DNA of 64,000 nucleotides from Gammaproteobacteria bacterium (GCA_026004975.1 BPKE01000002.1:1-64000), one strand, 5' to 3'; positions 1 to 9,778 are shown, counted from the first letter of the stretch. Program-made: numbers and translations. The notes: generated by a model not told the origin, from the letters alone.

Positions 1-74
1 TGCCGCCCTACCCGGAAACCCGCCGTTACGTCGAACGTGTACTCGCCGACTACCGGCGGCGGCGCGGCCGCTGA
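1..74 (+). CDS. C-terminal end of a lytic murein transglycosylase-type protein (partial)
   Basis: Only the last 23 codons lie in the window, read from base 3 to the TGA at 72-74, giving PPYPETRRYVERVLADYRR and a short basic tail. A P-Y-x-E-T-R-x-Y-V segment just before the C-terminus is the usual end of SLT-domain lytic transglycosylases, periplasmic enzymes that cleave peptidoglycan glycan strands. The call rests on this motif alone; the catalytic domain is outside the window. Confidence 0.55.
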   Translation, partial: PPYPETRRYVERVLADYRRRRGR

Positions 75-86
75 AGCCGGCGCCGC

Positions 87-92
87 TATAAT
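87..92 (+). promoter_or_regulatory. -10 element of the prc promoter
   Basis: A perfect TATAAT stands in the gap between the transglycosylase stop and the protease start. Transcription would begin near base 99, leaving a leader of about 78 nt. No good -35 hexamer is visible at the expected position (about 64-69, very G+C rich). Confidence 0.5.
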
Positions 93-176
93 GGCACGAT
101 CGGCTCGGAACCGCGGCCGCCGGCGCGCGGTCCCAGCGCCCACCCGCAGACGAAACCGCCACAGGCTGAAGGGCCC

Positions 177-2236
177 ATGACACCACGCCTCAAATTCCCC
201 GTGTTCCTCGCCTTGCTGCTCGCCGCGGCGGCGGGCCGCGGCGTTCGCGCCGCCGGCGCCCAGCGAGCGCCACGCGGCCACCGCGCAGGCCATCCTCGAC
301 ACGCTGCAAAGCCGCCACCTGGCGCCGCCGCGGCTCGACGACCGCTTCGCCCGCAAGGTATTCGATCTTTACCTGGACACCCTCGACCCGGGCCGCATCC
401 ACCTGAGCAAGGCGGACCTGGCGCCCTTGCGCGGCCGCATCCGGGCGCTGGACGAGGATCTCGAGGCGGGCCGGCTCGATCTCTTCTACGCCGTCTACGC
501 CCGCTTCCAGCAGCGGCGCGCCGAGCGGCTGCGCGCCGCCCTGGCGTGGCTGGAAGCCTACCCCGAGGGCTTCGAGCCGAACGGCGATCAGAGCCTGGAA
601 ACCGATCCGGACAAGCTGGAACGCCCGCGCGACGAGGCCGGCCTGCGGGCCTTGTGGCGCAAGCTGGTCCTGAACGACGTGCTCAACCTCAAGCTCGCCG
701 ACACGCCGGAGCCGGAGCTGGTCGACACCCTGCGCAAGCGCTACCGCAACCAGCTCAAGCGCCTGGAAGAGACGAACGCCGACGACGTGTTCGAATTCGC
801 GATGGCGGCGCTCACCCACGCCTACGACCCGCACACCGATTATTTCCCGCCGCGCGAGGCCGAGAACTTCGACATCCACATGAGCCTGTCGCTGGAAGGC
901 ATCGGCGCGCTGCTGCAACGCGAGGACGATTACGTCAAGGTCGTCCGCCTGATCCCCGGCGGCCCGGCGGAACGCAGCCGCCTGCTGCGGCCCGCCGACC
1001 GCATCGTCGGCGTCGGGCAAGGCGAGGACGGGGAGATCGTCAACGTCGAAGGCTGGCGGCTGGACGACGTCGTCGACCTCATCCGCGGCCCCAAGGGCAC
1101 CGTCGTGCGGCTGAACATCCTGCCCGCCGACAGCAACGACCCGGCACGGGTCCGCACCATCGTCATCACCCGCGACACGGTCCGGCTCGAAGAACAGGCG
1201 GCACACAAGGAACTGATCGAGCAGCGCGTGGGCGACACGGTCTACCGCATCGGCCTGATCACCCTGCCGAGCTTCTACGTCGACCAGGAAGCCGCCTTCC
1301 TCGGCGACCCCAATTACCGCAGCAGCGCCCGCGACGTCGCCCGGCTGATCCGCGAACTGGAAGACGAGGGCATGGACGCGCTGATCATCGATCTGCGCAA
1401 CAACGGCGGCGGCTCCCTGGAAGAGGTCCGCGTGATCACGGGCTACTTCATCCCCAAGGGTCCGGTGGTGCAGGTGCGCGGCTCGGGCGAAAAACCGCGC
1501 GTGCTCAACGACACCCGTCCCGGCACGCTGTGGGACGGCCCGCTGGCGGTGCTCGTCAACCGCCTGAGCGCCTCGGCCTCGGAGATCTTCGCCGCCGCCA
1601 TCCAGGACTGGGGCCGTGGGGTGGTGCTCGGCGAGCGCACCTTCGGCAAGGGCACGGTGCAGACGCTCGACCGCCTGGGCGACGGCCGGATCAAGTACAC
1701 CCAGGCGATGTTCTACCGCGTCAACGGCGACAGCACCCAGCTGCGCGGCGTCGAGCCGGACATCGTCTTTCCCTCGCTGTTCGACCACGACGACATCGGC
1801 GAGAGCGCGCTGCCCGAGGCGCTGCCCTGGGACCGCATCGCACCGGTGATCGAAGCGCCGCCGCGCGCCCATCGGGTGTTGGTCGAATACCTGCGCGGCC
1901 GCCAGACCGAACGCGCCGCCACCGATCCCGATTTCGTCTACCTGCGCGCCCAGGCCGAACTGCTCGCGCCGGCTGCGCGCCGACACGGAAGTGCCCCTGA
2001 ACGAAGCCAAGCGCCGCGCCCAGCAGCGCGCGTTCGAACGAGACCAGCTCGTGCTGGCCAACCGCTGGCGCCAGAGCCGCGGCCTCGAGCCGCTGCCGGA
2101 CTTCGCCGCGCTGGAAGCCTGGCGGCAGGCCGAAGACACCCCGTCCCCCGAGGAAGGGTTGATCGACGAGGCCGCCGCCGTCCTCGTCGACTGGCTGCTG
2201 CTCGAACCGCAGCGCTCGACCGCGCAGCGGCGCTGA
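177..2236 (+). pseudogene. prc: Tail-specific (C-terminal processing) protease, frameshifted twice
   Basis: Periplasmic S41 serine protease that degrades proteins with unstructured nonpolar C-termini. The ATG at 177 opens a signal peptide (MTPRLKFPVFLALLLAAAA). The mature part continues one frame further on from about base 235, and the C-terminal part (VPLNEAKRR, then a charged helix) one frame further again from about 1966. The central frame shows the HAYDPHTDYFPP segment, a PDZ domain (about 860-1190), IIDLRNNGGGS, the catalytic serine region RLSASASEIFAA (about 1560-1595) and the catalytic lysine in FGKGTVQ (about 1645). Joined across both shifts the product has the full Prc layout. Both shifts are single-base excesses in G+C-rich runs, so sequence error is as likely as real inactivation. 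Confidence 0.85.
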
Positions 2237-2306
2237 GGGCGCGCTCGAGCCGGGACGCCATCCCGCCGACAACCCGGGCGGAACAGCGCCTCGGCGGCGA
2301 TCTGGA

Positions 2307-3134
2307 ATGAACGGGACGCAGGACGACACGGCGGTCGATCGGATCACGGCGCGTCTTTGGCGCGCGGTGCTGCTGGCCCTGGCCGCCGTCCTGGCGGCGG
2401 GCGCCTGGGAACACCGGCAGACCCGGTCCTACACCGCCACCGCCTTCGGCACGGTCACGGCCACCGCGCCCGCGGGCGGCGCCTGCGCGGGCTGCGCCGG
2501 CCACCGGGTCCGCATCGAATACGCGGCCGGTGACCGCACCCGCGTCCTGCTCATGAATCCCGCCCTGTTCGACGAGGCCCGCTTCGAGCAAGTGGGCGCC
2601 GCGCTGCCCGTGCGTTACGACCCGGCGCGACCCGAGCGCGCGGTGGTCGACCTGCCCTGGTACCGCTATCCGGTGACCGCCATGCTGGCCATGCTCGCGG
2701 CCGGCGTCACCGCCGCGGTGGCCTGGGTGACGACCCTGCGCCGCCGCGATCTCGCCCGCGAGGCTCCGGTTCCGGGCGCGCATGCGCCGGACGCGCCGCA
2801 TGCCCCTCGCCGCCCGCCCCAACCGCCGGCGTCTGCTGGCCGCCCTGCACCGCCAGATCGCGCTCGGCGGCCTGGGCCTGCTGTGCGTGCTGGGCGGCGT
2901 TTTCACCCGCAGCGTGATGCTGGTGAGCGCCGGCATGCTGCTGGCGCTGATCGCCGGGATCCGCATCGGACGCCTCGCCCGCTGCCCCCATTGCGGCGCC
3001 TCCCTCCGCGGGGCGCTGGCCAAGGCGCTGCCGCTCGCCCAGTCCGACCGCCCCGGCGAAGGCCTGCAGGTTTTGCGGCTGCGCGACGTGCTCGCCTCCG
3101 GTGCGGATCTTCAGTGCAGCGCCTGCGGGCGTGA
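2307..3134 (+). CDS. DUF3592-like membrane protein (3' part of frame doubtful)
   Basis: The N-terminal 155 residues look real: a TM helix at about 18-32 (AVLLALAAVLAAGAW), an extracytoplasmic beta-rich segment with a CAGC motif and the VRYDPARPERAVVD pattern of DUF3592 proteins, then a second TM helix at about 122-142. From about base 2760 this frame turns into Pro/Arg-rich low-complexity sequence, while the next frame carries convincing protein (2782-3165). Either the true gene shifts frame here, giving one DUF3592-TM-zinc ribbon protein, or its real stop is lost. No function is known; it follows prc by 70 bp. Confidence 0.5.
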   Translation: MNGTQDDTAVDRITARLWRAVLLALAAVLAAGAWEHRQTRSYTATAFGTVTATAPAGGACAGCAGHRVRIEYAAGDRTRVLLMNPALFDEARFEQVGAALPVRYDPARPERAVVDLPWYRYPVTAMLAMLAAGVTAAVAWVTTLRRRDLAREAPVPGAHAPDAPHAPRRPPQPPASAGRPAPPDRARRPGPAVRAGRRFHPQRDAGERRHAAGADRRDPHRTPRPLPPLRRLPPRGAGQGAAARPVRPPRRRPAGFAAARRARLRCGSSVQRLRA

Positions 3135-3165
3135 ACTCGACGACCCGCCGCCGCCCACCCGCTGA
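2782..3165 (+). CDS. Small membrane protein with C-terminal zinc ribbon
   Basis: 127 residues from the ATG at 2782, or 121 from the ATG at 2800; neither has a clear Shine-Dalgarno. Two hydrophobic stretches (about 27-44 and 46-60) are followed by CPHC at about 72-75 and a second CSAC pair at about 113-116, a plausible four-cysteine metal site. It overlaps the tail of the DUF3592-like frame by 350 bases in the +1 frame. That is hard to explain as two separate genes and suggests both belong to one protein. Function unknown. Confidence 0.5.
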   Translation: MRRTRRMPLAARPNRRRLLAALHRQIALGGLGLLCVLGGVFTRSVMLVSAGMLLALIAGIRIGRLARCPHCGASLRGALAKALPLAQSDRPGEGLQVLRLRDVLASGADLQCSACGRELDDPPPPTR

Positions 3166-3171
3166 CCCGCC

Positions 3172-3204
3172 TGAAAGAAAACGGCCCCCGCCGGGCGGGG
3201 GCCG
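3172..3204 (-). terminator. Intrinsic terminator of the cellulase gene
   Basis: On the minus strand a G+C hairpin (CGGCCCCCG paired with CGGGGGCCG, loop of 5) is followed directly by TTTTCTTTC. It lies 50 bp past the stop of the GH5 cellulase. On the plus strand there is no T-tract, so it serves the minus-strand gene. Confidence 0.8.
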
Positions 3205-3253
3205 CCGTGCCGAGGCGGCCGGGGGGATGGCCACCGTTTCACGGAAGGGTCGA

Positions 3254-5293
3254 TCAGTCCACGGCGTCGACCACCGCCTGGATCAGATCCGGGTAGAGCC
3301 GCGCGCCGCTGTTGCGGTCGAACAGCGCCATGCCGCCGTCGCCGGCATAGCCGTTGTCCCAGATCACGGGCACCAGACCGTGCTGGGCGGCGGAGCGGCT
3401 CACGTACTGGGTCCAGTAGAGCCGGTAGGTGTGGTGATCGGCAACCGACTGGCGCGAGATGGTGCCGTACTCACCGAGGATCACGCCCACGCCCTGGTCG
3501 ACGAAGCGGCTCTTCATCTTCTGGAACTGCCCGTCCACCCAGTCCTCGTTGGCCCAGGTCTCGACCCGGCTGGGGTCGGTGGCGATGCTGCCCCACTGGG
3601 TGATCTGGCTGTTGGGGTTGAGGGTGAAGTTGTACGGGTCGTAGTAGTGCACCTCCATCAACAAGCGACCCGAGGCGCTGTCCTGCGGCAGGTCGTTGCA
3701 GGACAAGGTGTAGTCGATGTTGGTGTTGAAACCCTGCACGACGAGGTAACGCTGGGCGTTGCCGCCGCCGGTGGCGCGCACCGTGTCCACGAACACCTGG
3801 TTGAAGCCGTTCTGCACCTCGCAGTACTCGGCGGTCGGCGGGCCGTAGTCACCGTCCACCATCACCTCGTTGGTGCCGGCGAACAGCAAGGTCTGCGGGT
3901 AATCGCGGAAGCGCCGCGCGATCTGGTCCCACATCACCGCCAGGCGCCCGTTGGCCTGCGCCTGGTTGGCATAGGTCGGCTGCAACCAACCCTCGTCCCA
4001 GTGCTCGTTGACGATCACGTAAAAACCGATGTCCAGCGCCCAGTCGACGACCTCCTGCACGCGGTCCAGCCACGCCGGGTCGATGGTGTAATTGGCCGCG
4101 TCGCTGAACTTGCTCCAGGCGACCGGCAGGCGCAGCGTGCGGAAGCCGGCGTCGTACACGGCTTGCAGCAATGCCCGGGTCACCGGCGGATTGCCCCAGG
4201 CGGTTTCACCGCCGATGGCGTCGAGCGAGTTGCCGAGGTTCCAGCCGGTCCCCATTTGCGCGGCGAACGCCGCGGAGCCACCGGCGGGCGGGCTGCTGGA
4301 GGACGACGCGCTGCTGCTTGAGCTCGAGGACGAGACGCTGCTCGAGCTGGAGGAGACGGAGCTGCTGCTCGAGGAGGACACGCTGCTGGAGCTGGACGCG
4401 CTGCTCGAAGTGCCCCCGCCGCAGGCCACGCCGTTCAGGGTGAAGGTCGTCGCCACGTTCGCCGGCGGCTGGCTGTTGTTGGCCTGGAAGCCGAAGCTCG
4501 CCGTGCCGCCGTTGGCCGCGAGATACCCGTTCCAGTGCCCGGCCGGGTTGGAGGCCGTCACCTGCGAACCCGAGGTGCTGAAGCTCGCGTTCCAGCCGCC
4601 GGCGAAGCTTTCTCCGGCACCCAGGTTCCAGGTCAGCGTCCAGCCGTCGATCGGCTGGCTCGACAGGTTGCGGACGGTGACGTTGACCTGGAAGCCGCCG
4701 CCCCAGTCGTTGGCGATCACGTAGTCCACCGCGCAGGCGCCGCCGCCCGTGCTGCTGCTCGAGCTGCTCGAGGAGACGCTGCTCGACGAACTGCTGCTCG
4801 AGCTGCTCGACGAGGACACGCTGGAGCTGCTGCTCGACGAGGACGAGACGCTGCTCGAAGAGCTGCTGGAAGACACCGAGCTCGAGCTGCTGCTCGACGT
4901 GCTGCTCGAAGTCCCCGATCCGTCCCCGACGCAGGCCGGCAGGCTGAACTGGCCGCTCACGCTGCCCTGGAAGCCGAACTGGGTGCTTTGGCCGGGGCCG
5001 AGATGGCCGTTGTAACCGACGTTGGTCGCCGTGATCGTATTGCCCGAGGCCGCAAGCTCGGCACTCCAGGCGTTGACGATCGAAACGGGCTGGTCGAATT
5101 GCAGGCGGACCTGCCAGCCGTCGACGGCGGCGGTGCCCGTGTTGGTGACGGTGACGTTGGCGACGAAGCCGCTGCCCCAGGAATCCGCGGTCACGCTGCA
5201 TTGCGTGGCGGCCTGGGCGACGCCGCCGGCGCAGGCGGCGAGCAGCGCCCCCAGGGCGGCCAGCGGCCGGCCGAAAGTGGAATACACGCTCAT
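3254..5293 (-). CDS. Secreted endoglucanase: CBM2-CBM2-GH5
   Basis: Secreted cellulase of 679 residues. Order: Sec signal peptide (1-28, ending AQA), a CBM2 cellulose-binding module (about 29-125, Cys pair CSVTADSW/LPACVG), a poly-Ser/Val linker (about 127-185), a second CBM2 (about 186-290), another Ser linker (about 293-338) and a GH5 catalytic domain (about 342-679). The GH5 core has GWNLGNS, the acid/base Glu in GTNEVMV and the nucleophile Glu in LGEYGT. The ATG at 5293 has an AGGAGGGG ribosome site 5-6 bases upstream. Polyserine linkers between CBM2 and catalytic domains are familiar from Cellvibrio-type degraders. The catalytic domain is closely paralogous to the GH5 at 47508-48758. Substrate is inferred as cellulose or a related beta-glucan. 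Confidence 0.92.
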   Translation of the reverse strand: MSVYSTFGRPLAALGALLAACAGGVAQAATQCSVTADSWGSGFVANVTVTNTGTAAVDGWQVRLQFDQPVSIVNAWSAELAASGNTITATNVGYNGHLGPGQSTQFGFQGSVSGQFSLPACVGDGSGTSSSTSSSSSSSVSSSSSSSSVSSSSSSSSSVSSSSSSSSSSSSSVSSSSSSSSTGGGACAVDYVIANDWGGGFQVNVTVRNLSSQPIDGWTLTWNLGAGESFAGGWNASFSTSGSQVTASNPAGHWNGYLAANGGTASFGFQANNSQPPANVATTFTLNGVACGGGTSSSASSSSSVSSSSSSSVSSSSSSVSSSSSSSSASSSSSPPAGGSAAFAAQMGTGWNLGNSLDAIGGETAWGNPPVTRALLQAVYDAGFRTLRLPVAWSKFSDAANYTIDPAWLDRVQEVVDWALDIGFYVIVNEHWDEGWLQPTYANQAQANGRLAVMWDQIARRFRDYPQTLLFAGTNEVMVDGDYGPPTAEYCEVQNGFNQVFVDTVRATGGGNAQRYLVVQGFNTNIDYTLSCNDLPQDSASGRLLMEVHYYDPYNFTLNPNSQITQWGSIATDPSRVETWANEDWVDGQFQKMKSRFVDQGVGVILGEYGTISRQSVADHHTYRLYWTQYVSRSAAQHGLVPVIWDNGYAGDGGMALFDRNSGARLYPDLIQAVVDAVD
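4281..4412 (-). repeat. Polyserine linker-coding repeat 2 of the cellulase
   Basis: Low-complexity tract of serine codons (AGC/TCG/TCC) with occasional Val, Ala and Pro, joining the second CBM2 to the GH5 domain. Seen from the plus strand it reads as Leu/Glu-rich open frames, which are artefacts. Confidence 0.8.
4748..4910 (-). repeat. Polyserine linker-coding repeat 1 of the cellulase
   Basis: About 55 codons, nearly all serine with periodic valines (S7-9 V blocks), between the two CBM2 modules. The near-periodic block structure suggests growth by slippage or unequal exchange. Confidence 0.8.
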
Positions 5294-5352
5294 GAGAAAC
5301 CCCTCCTGATCATTGTCGTCGTGGCCGGCCTCGGGCCGGCCGTCATGATTTA

Positions 5353-5381
5353 AATATAAACCATCGTATTACATATAGAAA
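5353..5381 (-). promoter_or_regulatory. AT-rich promoter of the GH5 cellulase
   Basis: In an A+T island (about 5342-5395) the minus strand has TTTCTA (5381-5376), 17 bp, then TATATT (5358-5353), predicting a start near 5346 and a leader of about 53 nt before the ATG at 5293. The contrast with the surrounding G+C-rich DNA supports a promoter. Confidence 0.55.
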
Positions 5382-5454
5382 CAGGCACAAAAGGAAACCG
5401 GTGTCACGGATCTGCGAGCGTCGGCCGCCGCCGGCCCACCCGGAGGCCGGCGCG

Positions 5455-5733
5455 TTACAGGCGCTTGTCGTCCAGGGCGGCGGGCTTGTCGCTGCGCGTC
5501 TCGAGCTTGAGCTGGGTCAGCACCCGCACCACCCCTTCGGCGTGCAGGCGTTCGTGCACGGCCCCGGCGGCGGCCAGCACGTCGGCCAGCTCGCCCTCCA
5601 GGTTGGTGCCGTTCGGGTGCGGCTCGACGCGCAGCGGGAATTCGCGCAACCAGGCGACGACCTGCTGGACGTGACGGCGCAGCGAGACGCCCACGCCCAG
5701 GGGGATGACTTGGATTTCGGCGGTCGCACGCAT
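5455..5733 (-). CDS. MTH1187-family thiamine-binding protein (YqgV/DUF77)
   Basis: 92 residues, the full length of this small ferredoxin-like-fold family. It shows the family pattern: IQVIPLGVGVSLRRHV near the N-terminus, the NGTNLEGELADVLAA block (T-x-x-E-G-E) in the middle and GVVRVLTQLKLETR near the end. Family members bind thiamine; a direct enzymatic role is not established. The ATG at 5733 has a GGAGGAAG ribosome site 5 bases upstream, which excludes longer starts. It is divergent from norC, and the Dnr box at 5807-5820 lies between them. Confidence 0.85.
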   Translation of the reverse strand: MRATAEIQVIPLGVGVSLRRHVQQVVAWLREFPLRVEPHPNGTNLEGELADVLAAAGAVHERLHAEGVVRVLTQLKLETRSDKPAALDDKRL

Positions 5734-5806
5734 CGTCCCTTCCTCCCTAGAAGACCCGAAAGACGCCTTCAGCATAGGTCGGCGGCCGCGCGCGGCACAA
5801 GCCGCC

Positions 5807-5848
5807 TTGACCCCCGTCAAAGCCCCGGCGGCGCGCCTTCGGATAATA
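5807..5848 (+). promoter_or_regulatory. Dnr/FNR-type box and class II promoter of norCBD
   Basis: TTGAC-CCCC-GTCAA at 5807-5820 is a perfect 14-bp palindrome of the FNR/Dnr/Nnr type. A -10-like ATAATA/GATAAT lies at 5842-5848. With the start near 5855 the box is centred at about -41.5, the standard class II activator position. norC begins at 5934. The Dnr-like regulator at 18953-19648 is the probable activator. Confidence 0.85.
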
Positions 5849-5933
5849 CGGAGTGGCCGCCCGGGCCCGCTCGCGTACCGTATCGGGCGCGTCCGCCGGC
5901 GGCCGCACTGCACCCCAATCAAGGAGTCGAGCC

Positions 5934-6371
5934 ATGCGCGAGCTGTTCACGAAAGGCATGGCCCGGAACATCTACTACGGCGGCAGCCTGTTCTTCATCC
6001 TGGTGTTCCTGGGCCTGACGTTCGACACCACGGCGCGCATCCCGGAGCGCGCCCATGTCGAGGCACTGACCGAGTCGGTCGCCCGCGGCAAGGAAGTCTG
6101 GGAGGAATACAACTGCATCGGCTGTCACACCCTCCTCGGCGAGGGGGCCTACTTCGCCCCCGAGCTCGGTAACGTCTTCGATCGTTTCGGCGGCAGCCGG
6201 GAAGCGATCAAGGCGTTCATCCGCAGCCGCCCCGAGCAAGGTATCCCCGGGCGGCGCAGCATGCCCAAGTTCGACATGTCCGAGGCGGACCTGGACGCCC
6301 TGGTGGATTTCCTGGAGTGGACCTCCAAGATCCGCCGGGCCCGCGACTGGCCGCCGAACATCCACGGTTGA
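5934..6371 (+). CDS. norC: Nitric oxide reductase cytochrome c subunit
   Basis: Small subunit of the cNor complex, which passes electrons from periplasmic donors to NorB for 2 NO to N2O reduction. 145 residues, the usual NorC length: an N-terminal membrane anchor (about 14-30), then a periplasmic c-type haem domain with CIGCH at residues 61-65 and a probable Met ligand in SMPKFDM. The ATG at 5934 follows AAGGAG at spacing 7; an upstream in-frame ATG lacks support. norB begins 12 bp downstream. Confidence 0.95.
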   Translation: MRELFTKGMARNIYYGGSLFFILVFLGLTFDTTARIPERAHVEALTESVARGKEVWEEYNCIGCHTLLGEGAYFAPELGNVFDRFGGSREAIKAFIRSRPEQGIPGRRSMPKFDMSEADLDALVDFLEWTSKIRRARDWPPNIHG

Positions 6372-7768
<1,397 letters not shown>

Positions 7769-7778
7769 GCCGGACGCC

Positions 7779-9596
7779 GTGGAAGAGGCGGTCGGTGGAC
7801 TCTGGCACCGCCTGATCACCCGCGCCGCCGCCGGGGAGCACCCGGCGGCGGCCGCGTCTTTCGCAGCGCTGCGCGGCCTGCTCGGCCCGTGGTACCGGGC
7901 GCTGGGCGGACCGGCCGGGCGGGCGATCGAGGCGACCGGCCCGCGTCCCTGGCGCGCCCACCGCAGCCTGTTGCAGCGCCTGGCCGGCAGCCACCGGCGT
8001 TTCGCCCTGGCCTGGCAGGACGCGGACGCGCTGCGCCTGCCGGACCGCCTGGCGCCGTTTCCGGATCCCGCTTCGAACCGGCGGCTGTACCTGTGGCTGG
8101 CGGCGCTGGCGGCCGTCGATCCGGAACCGGTGCGCGACCCGCTGGGCGACAACGTCGAACGCACACGGCGCCTGCTCGCACGCTGTCCCGGCCTGCAGGC
8201 CGATTACCGGCGCCTGGCGGCCGCCGCCCTGACCCTGCGCCCCCGCAGCGAGGCGCTGCCCCCCGCCCTGCGTGAGGCGGAAGCGCGGCTGCGCACCGCC
8301 CTCGCGACGCTTCGGGTGCCGCCCGGACCGCCGATCGACGGTCTGCCGCCGGTGCCCCTCTGGCTCTACCCGCCGCCGGGCAAGCCGGCCACATCCCGGC
8401 CCGCGACGGCAGACGACGAGACCGGGGGCGAACCGGCCCGCCGCACGGCGGCCGAACGCAAGCGGCGGGCCGCCGAGTACAGCGACGCCAAGCAGGACAA
8501 AGGCGGCCTGATCGCCTTCCGGCTGGAAAGCCTGTTCACGCTCAGCGAATTCGTCGATCTCGACCGCTGCCACGACGACGGCGAGGATCCGCACGCCGCG
8601 CGGGCGGCCGACGACCTGGACGTGCTCAGCCTGGCACGCCGCTCGGACGCGCGACCGGCCGCCGCGCTGCGCTTCGATCTGGACCTGCCGGCGCCGCGTT
8701 ACGACGACCGCGTGCTCGACGACGGCCTGCGCCTGCCGGAGTGGGACCACCGCCGGCGCTGCCTGTTGCCGGATCACTGCCGCCTGCTGACCATGGTGGC
8801 GCGGGAGACCGGCGACACGGCGCTGCCCGGCCACCTGCGGGCCGCCGCGGCGCGGTTGCGGCGGCGGTTCGCGGCCCTGCGCCCGCAGCGCGGCTGGCGG
8901 CGGCGGGAGGCCGACGGCGAGGAAATCGACCTCGATGCCTGGCTGGAACACCGCACGGCGGCCGGCAGCAAGCCGGCCGAACCGCGCGTCTACCGGCGCC
9001 TGGGCGGACGCGAGCGCGACCTCGCCGCCTTGCTGCTGGCCGATTTGTCGCTGTCCACGGAGGCGGCGCTGGACGAGGGGCGCAGCGTCATCGACGTGAT
9101 CCGCGACGCCCTGTACCTGTTCGCCGAGGCGGTCGGGGCGCTGGGCGACCCCTTCGCCCTGTGGGGCTTTTCGTCGCGCCGCCGGGACCACGTGCGCTTC
9201 CACCTGATCAAGACCTTCGAAGAGCCTTACGGCGCCGCGGTGAGAGGACGCATCGCCGCCCTGCGCCCCGGTTTCTACACCCGCATGGGCGCGCCGATCC
9301 GCCGCGCCACGCAACTGCTGGCCGCCCGGCCGGCGGCCCGGCGCGTGTTGCTGCTGCTCAGCGACGGCAAGCCCAACGACCTGGACCACTACGAAGGCCG
9401 CTGGGGGATCGAGGACACCCGCCAGGCCCTGCGCGAGGCCCGCCGGGCCGGCATCCGCCCCTTCTGCCTGACGATCGACCAGGAAGGCAACGACTATCTG
9501 CCATACCTGTTCGGCCACGACGGCTACGTGCTGTTGCACCAACCGGCGGCGCTGCCGGCGGCGCTGGCGCGCCTGTACCTACAATTGACGTTCTGA
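7779..9596 (+). CDS. norD: NorD, nitric oxide reductase activation protein (VWA domain)
   Basis: 605 residues from a GTG start 10 bp after the norB stop. The C-terminal third is a von Willebrand A domain with an intact MIDAS (DLSLST at about residue 422, later LLLSDGKPND). NorD works with the AAA+ protein NorQ to activate NorCB, probably by metal insertion. No norQ lies between norB and norD here, so NorQ must be elsewhere or absent. Apparently co-transcribed with norCB from the Dnr-type promoter. Confidence 0.9.
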   Translation: MEEAVGGLWHRLITRAAAGEHPAAAASFAALRGLLGPWYRALGGPAGRAIEATGPRPWRAHRSLLQRLAGSHRRFALAWQDADALRLPDRLAPFPDPASNRRLYLWLAALAAVDPEPVRDPLGDNVERTRRLLARCPGLQADYRRLAAAALTLRPRSEALPPALREAEARLRTALATLRVPPGPPIDGLPPVPLWLYPPPGKPATSRPATADDETGGEPARRTAAERKRRAAEYSDAKQDKGGLIAFRLESLFTLSEFVDLDRCHDDGEDPHAARAADDLDVLSLARRSDARPAAALRFDLDLPAPRYDDRVLDDGLRLPEWDHRRRCLLPDHCRLLTMVARETGDTALPGHLRAAAARLRRRFAALRPQRGWRRREADGEEIDLDAWLEHRTAAGSKPAEPRVYRRLGGRERDLAALLLADLSLSTEAALDEGRSVIDVIRDALYLFAEAVGALGDPFALWGFSSRRRDHVRFHLIKTFEEPYGAAVRGRIAALRPGFYTRMGAPIRRATQLLAARPAARRVLLLLSDGKPNDLDHYEGRWGIEDTRQALREARRAGIRPFCLTIDQEGNDYLPYLFGHDGYVLLHQPAALPAALARLYLQLTF

Positions 9597-9632
9597 GCCG
9601 CAAGGCGATGCCGGCATCGCTGTCGCCGTCGT

Positions 9633-9674
9633 TTGACGAAGATCAAGGCCGTCGCCACCCGCGGACGCCAGACT
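9633..9674 (+). promoter_or_regulatory. Second Dnr/FNR-type box with candidate -10
   Basis: TTGAC-GAAG-ATCAA at 9633-9646 matches the Dnr/FNR consensus in both half-sites. Class II geometry puts transcription start near 9681 with a weak -10 (CAGACT, 9669-9674). It lies 37 bp after the norD stop and 159 bp before nnrS, with a strong terminator between it and nnrS. Confidence 0.75.
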
Positions 9675-9680
9675 GTGTCC

Positions 9681-9778
9681 CGAGCACGCCGCCGGCCCAC
9701 CCTCGTGCTCGATTCCACCCACCGCCGGCGGCGCCGCACGGCCCCGCCCGCCCTCGCGGTCGGCGGGCGGGGCGTTTT
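9681..9778 (+). ncRNA. Candidate Dnr-controlled small RNA or leader upstream of nnrS
   Basis: Starting at the predicted start point, the sequence forms a 5' hairpin (CGAGCAC 9681-9687 with GTGCTCG 9705-9711) and ends in a perfect 12-bp terminator hairpin with GTTTTCT. Between them are G+C-rich segments (GCCGCCGGC, GCCGGCGGC) that could also pair with each other. Size, structure and promoter type recall FNR-family-controlled Hfq-type sRNAs such as FnrS, but there is no visible sequence match to a known sRNA. Alternatives: an attenuator leader for nnrS, or merely the norD terminator plus spacer. No open reading frame of note is inside. Confidence 0.45.
9741..9778 (+). terminator. Strong intrinsic terminator before nnrS
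   Basis: GCCCCGCCCGCC (9741-9752) pairs perfectly with GGCGGGCGGGGC (9762-9773), loop of 9, followed by GTTTT. It can end both norD read-through and any transcript from the box at 9633-9646. nnrS starts 26 bp later, so nnrS needs read-through or its own promoter. Confidence 0.85.

Noticed and set aside
4092-5015. Plus-strand Leu/Glu-rich open frames opposite the cellulase
   Set aside because: They are the reverse reading of polyserine linker codons (GCTGCTCGAG...), with no ribosome site and no family similarity.
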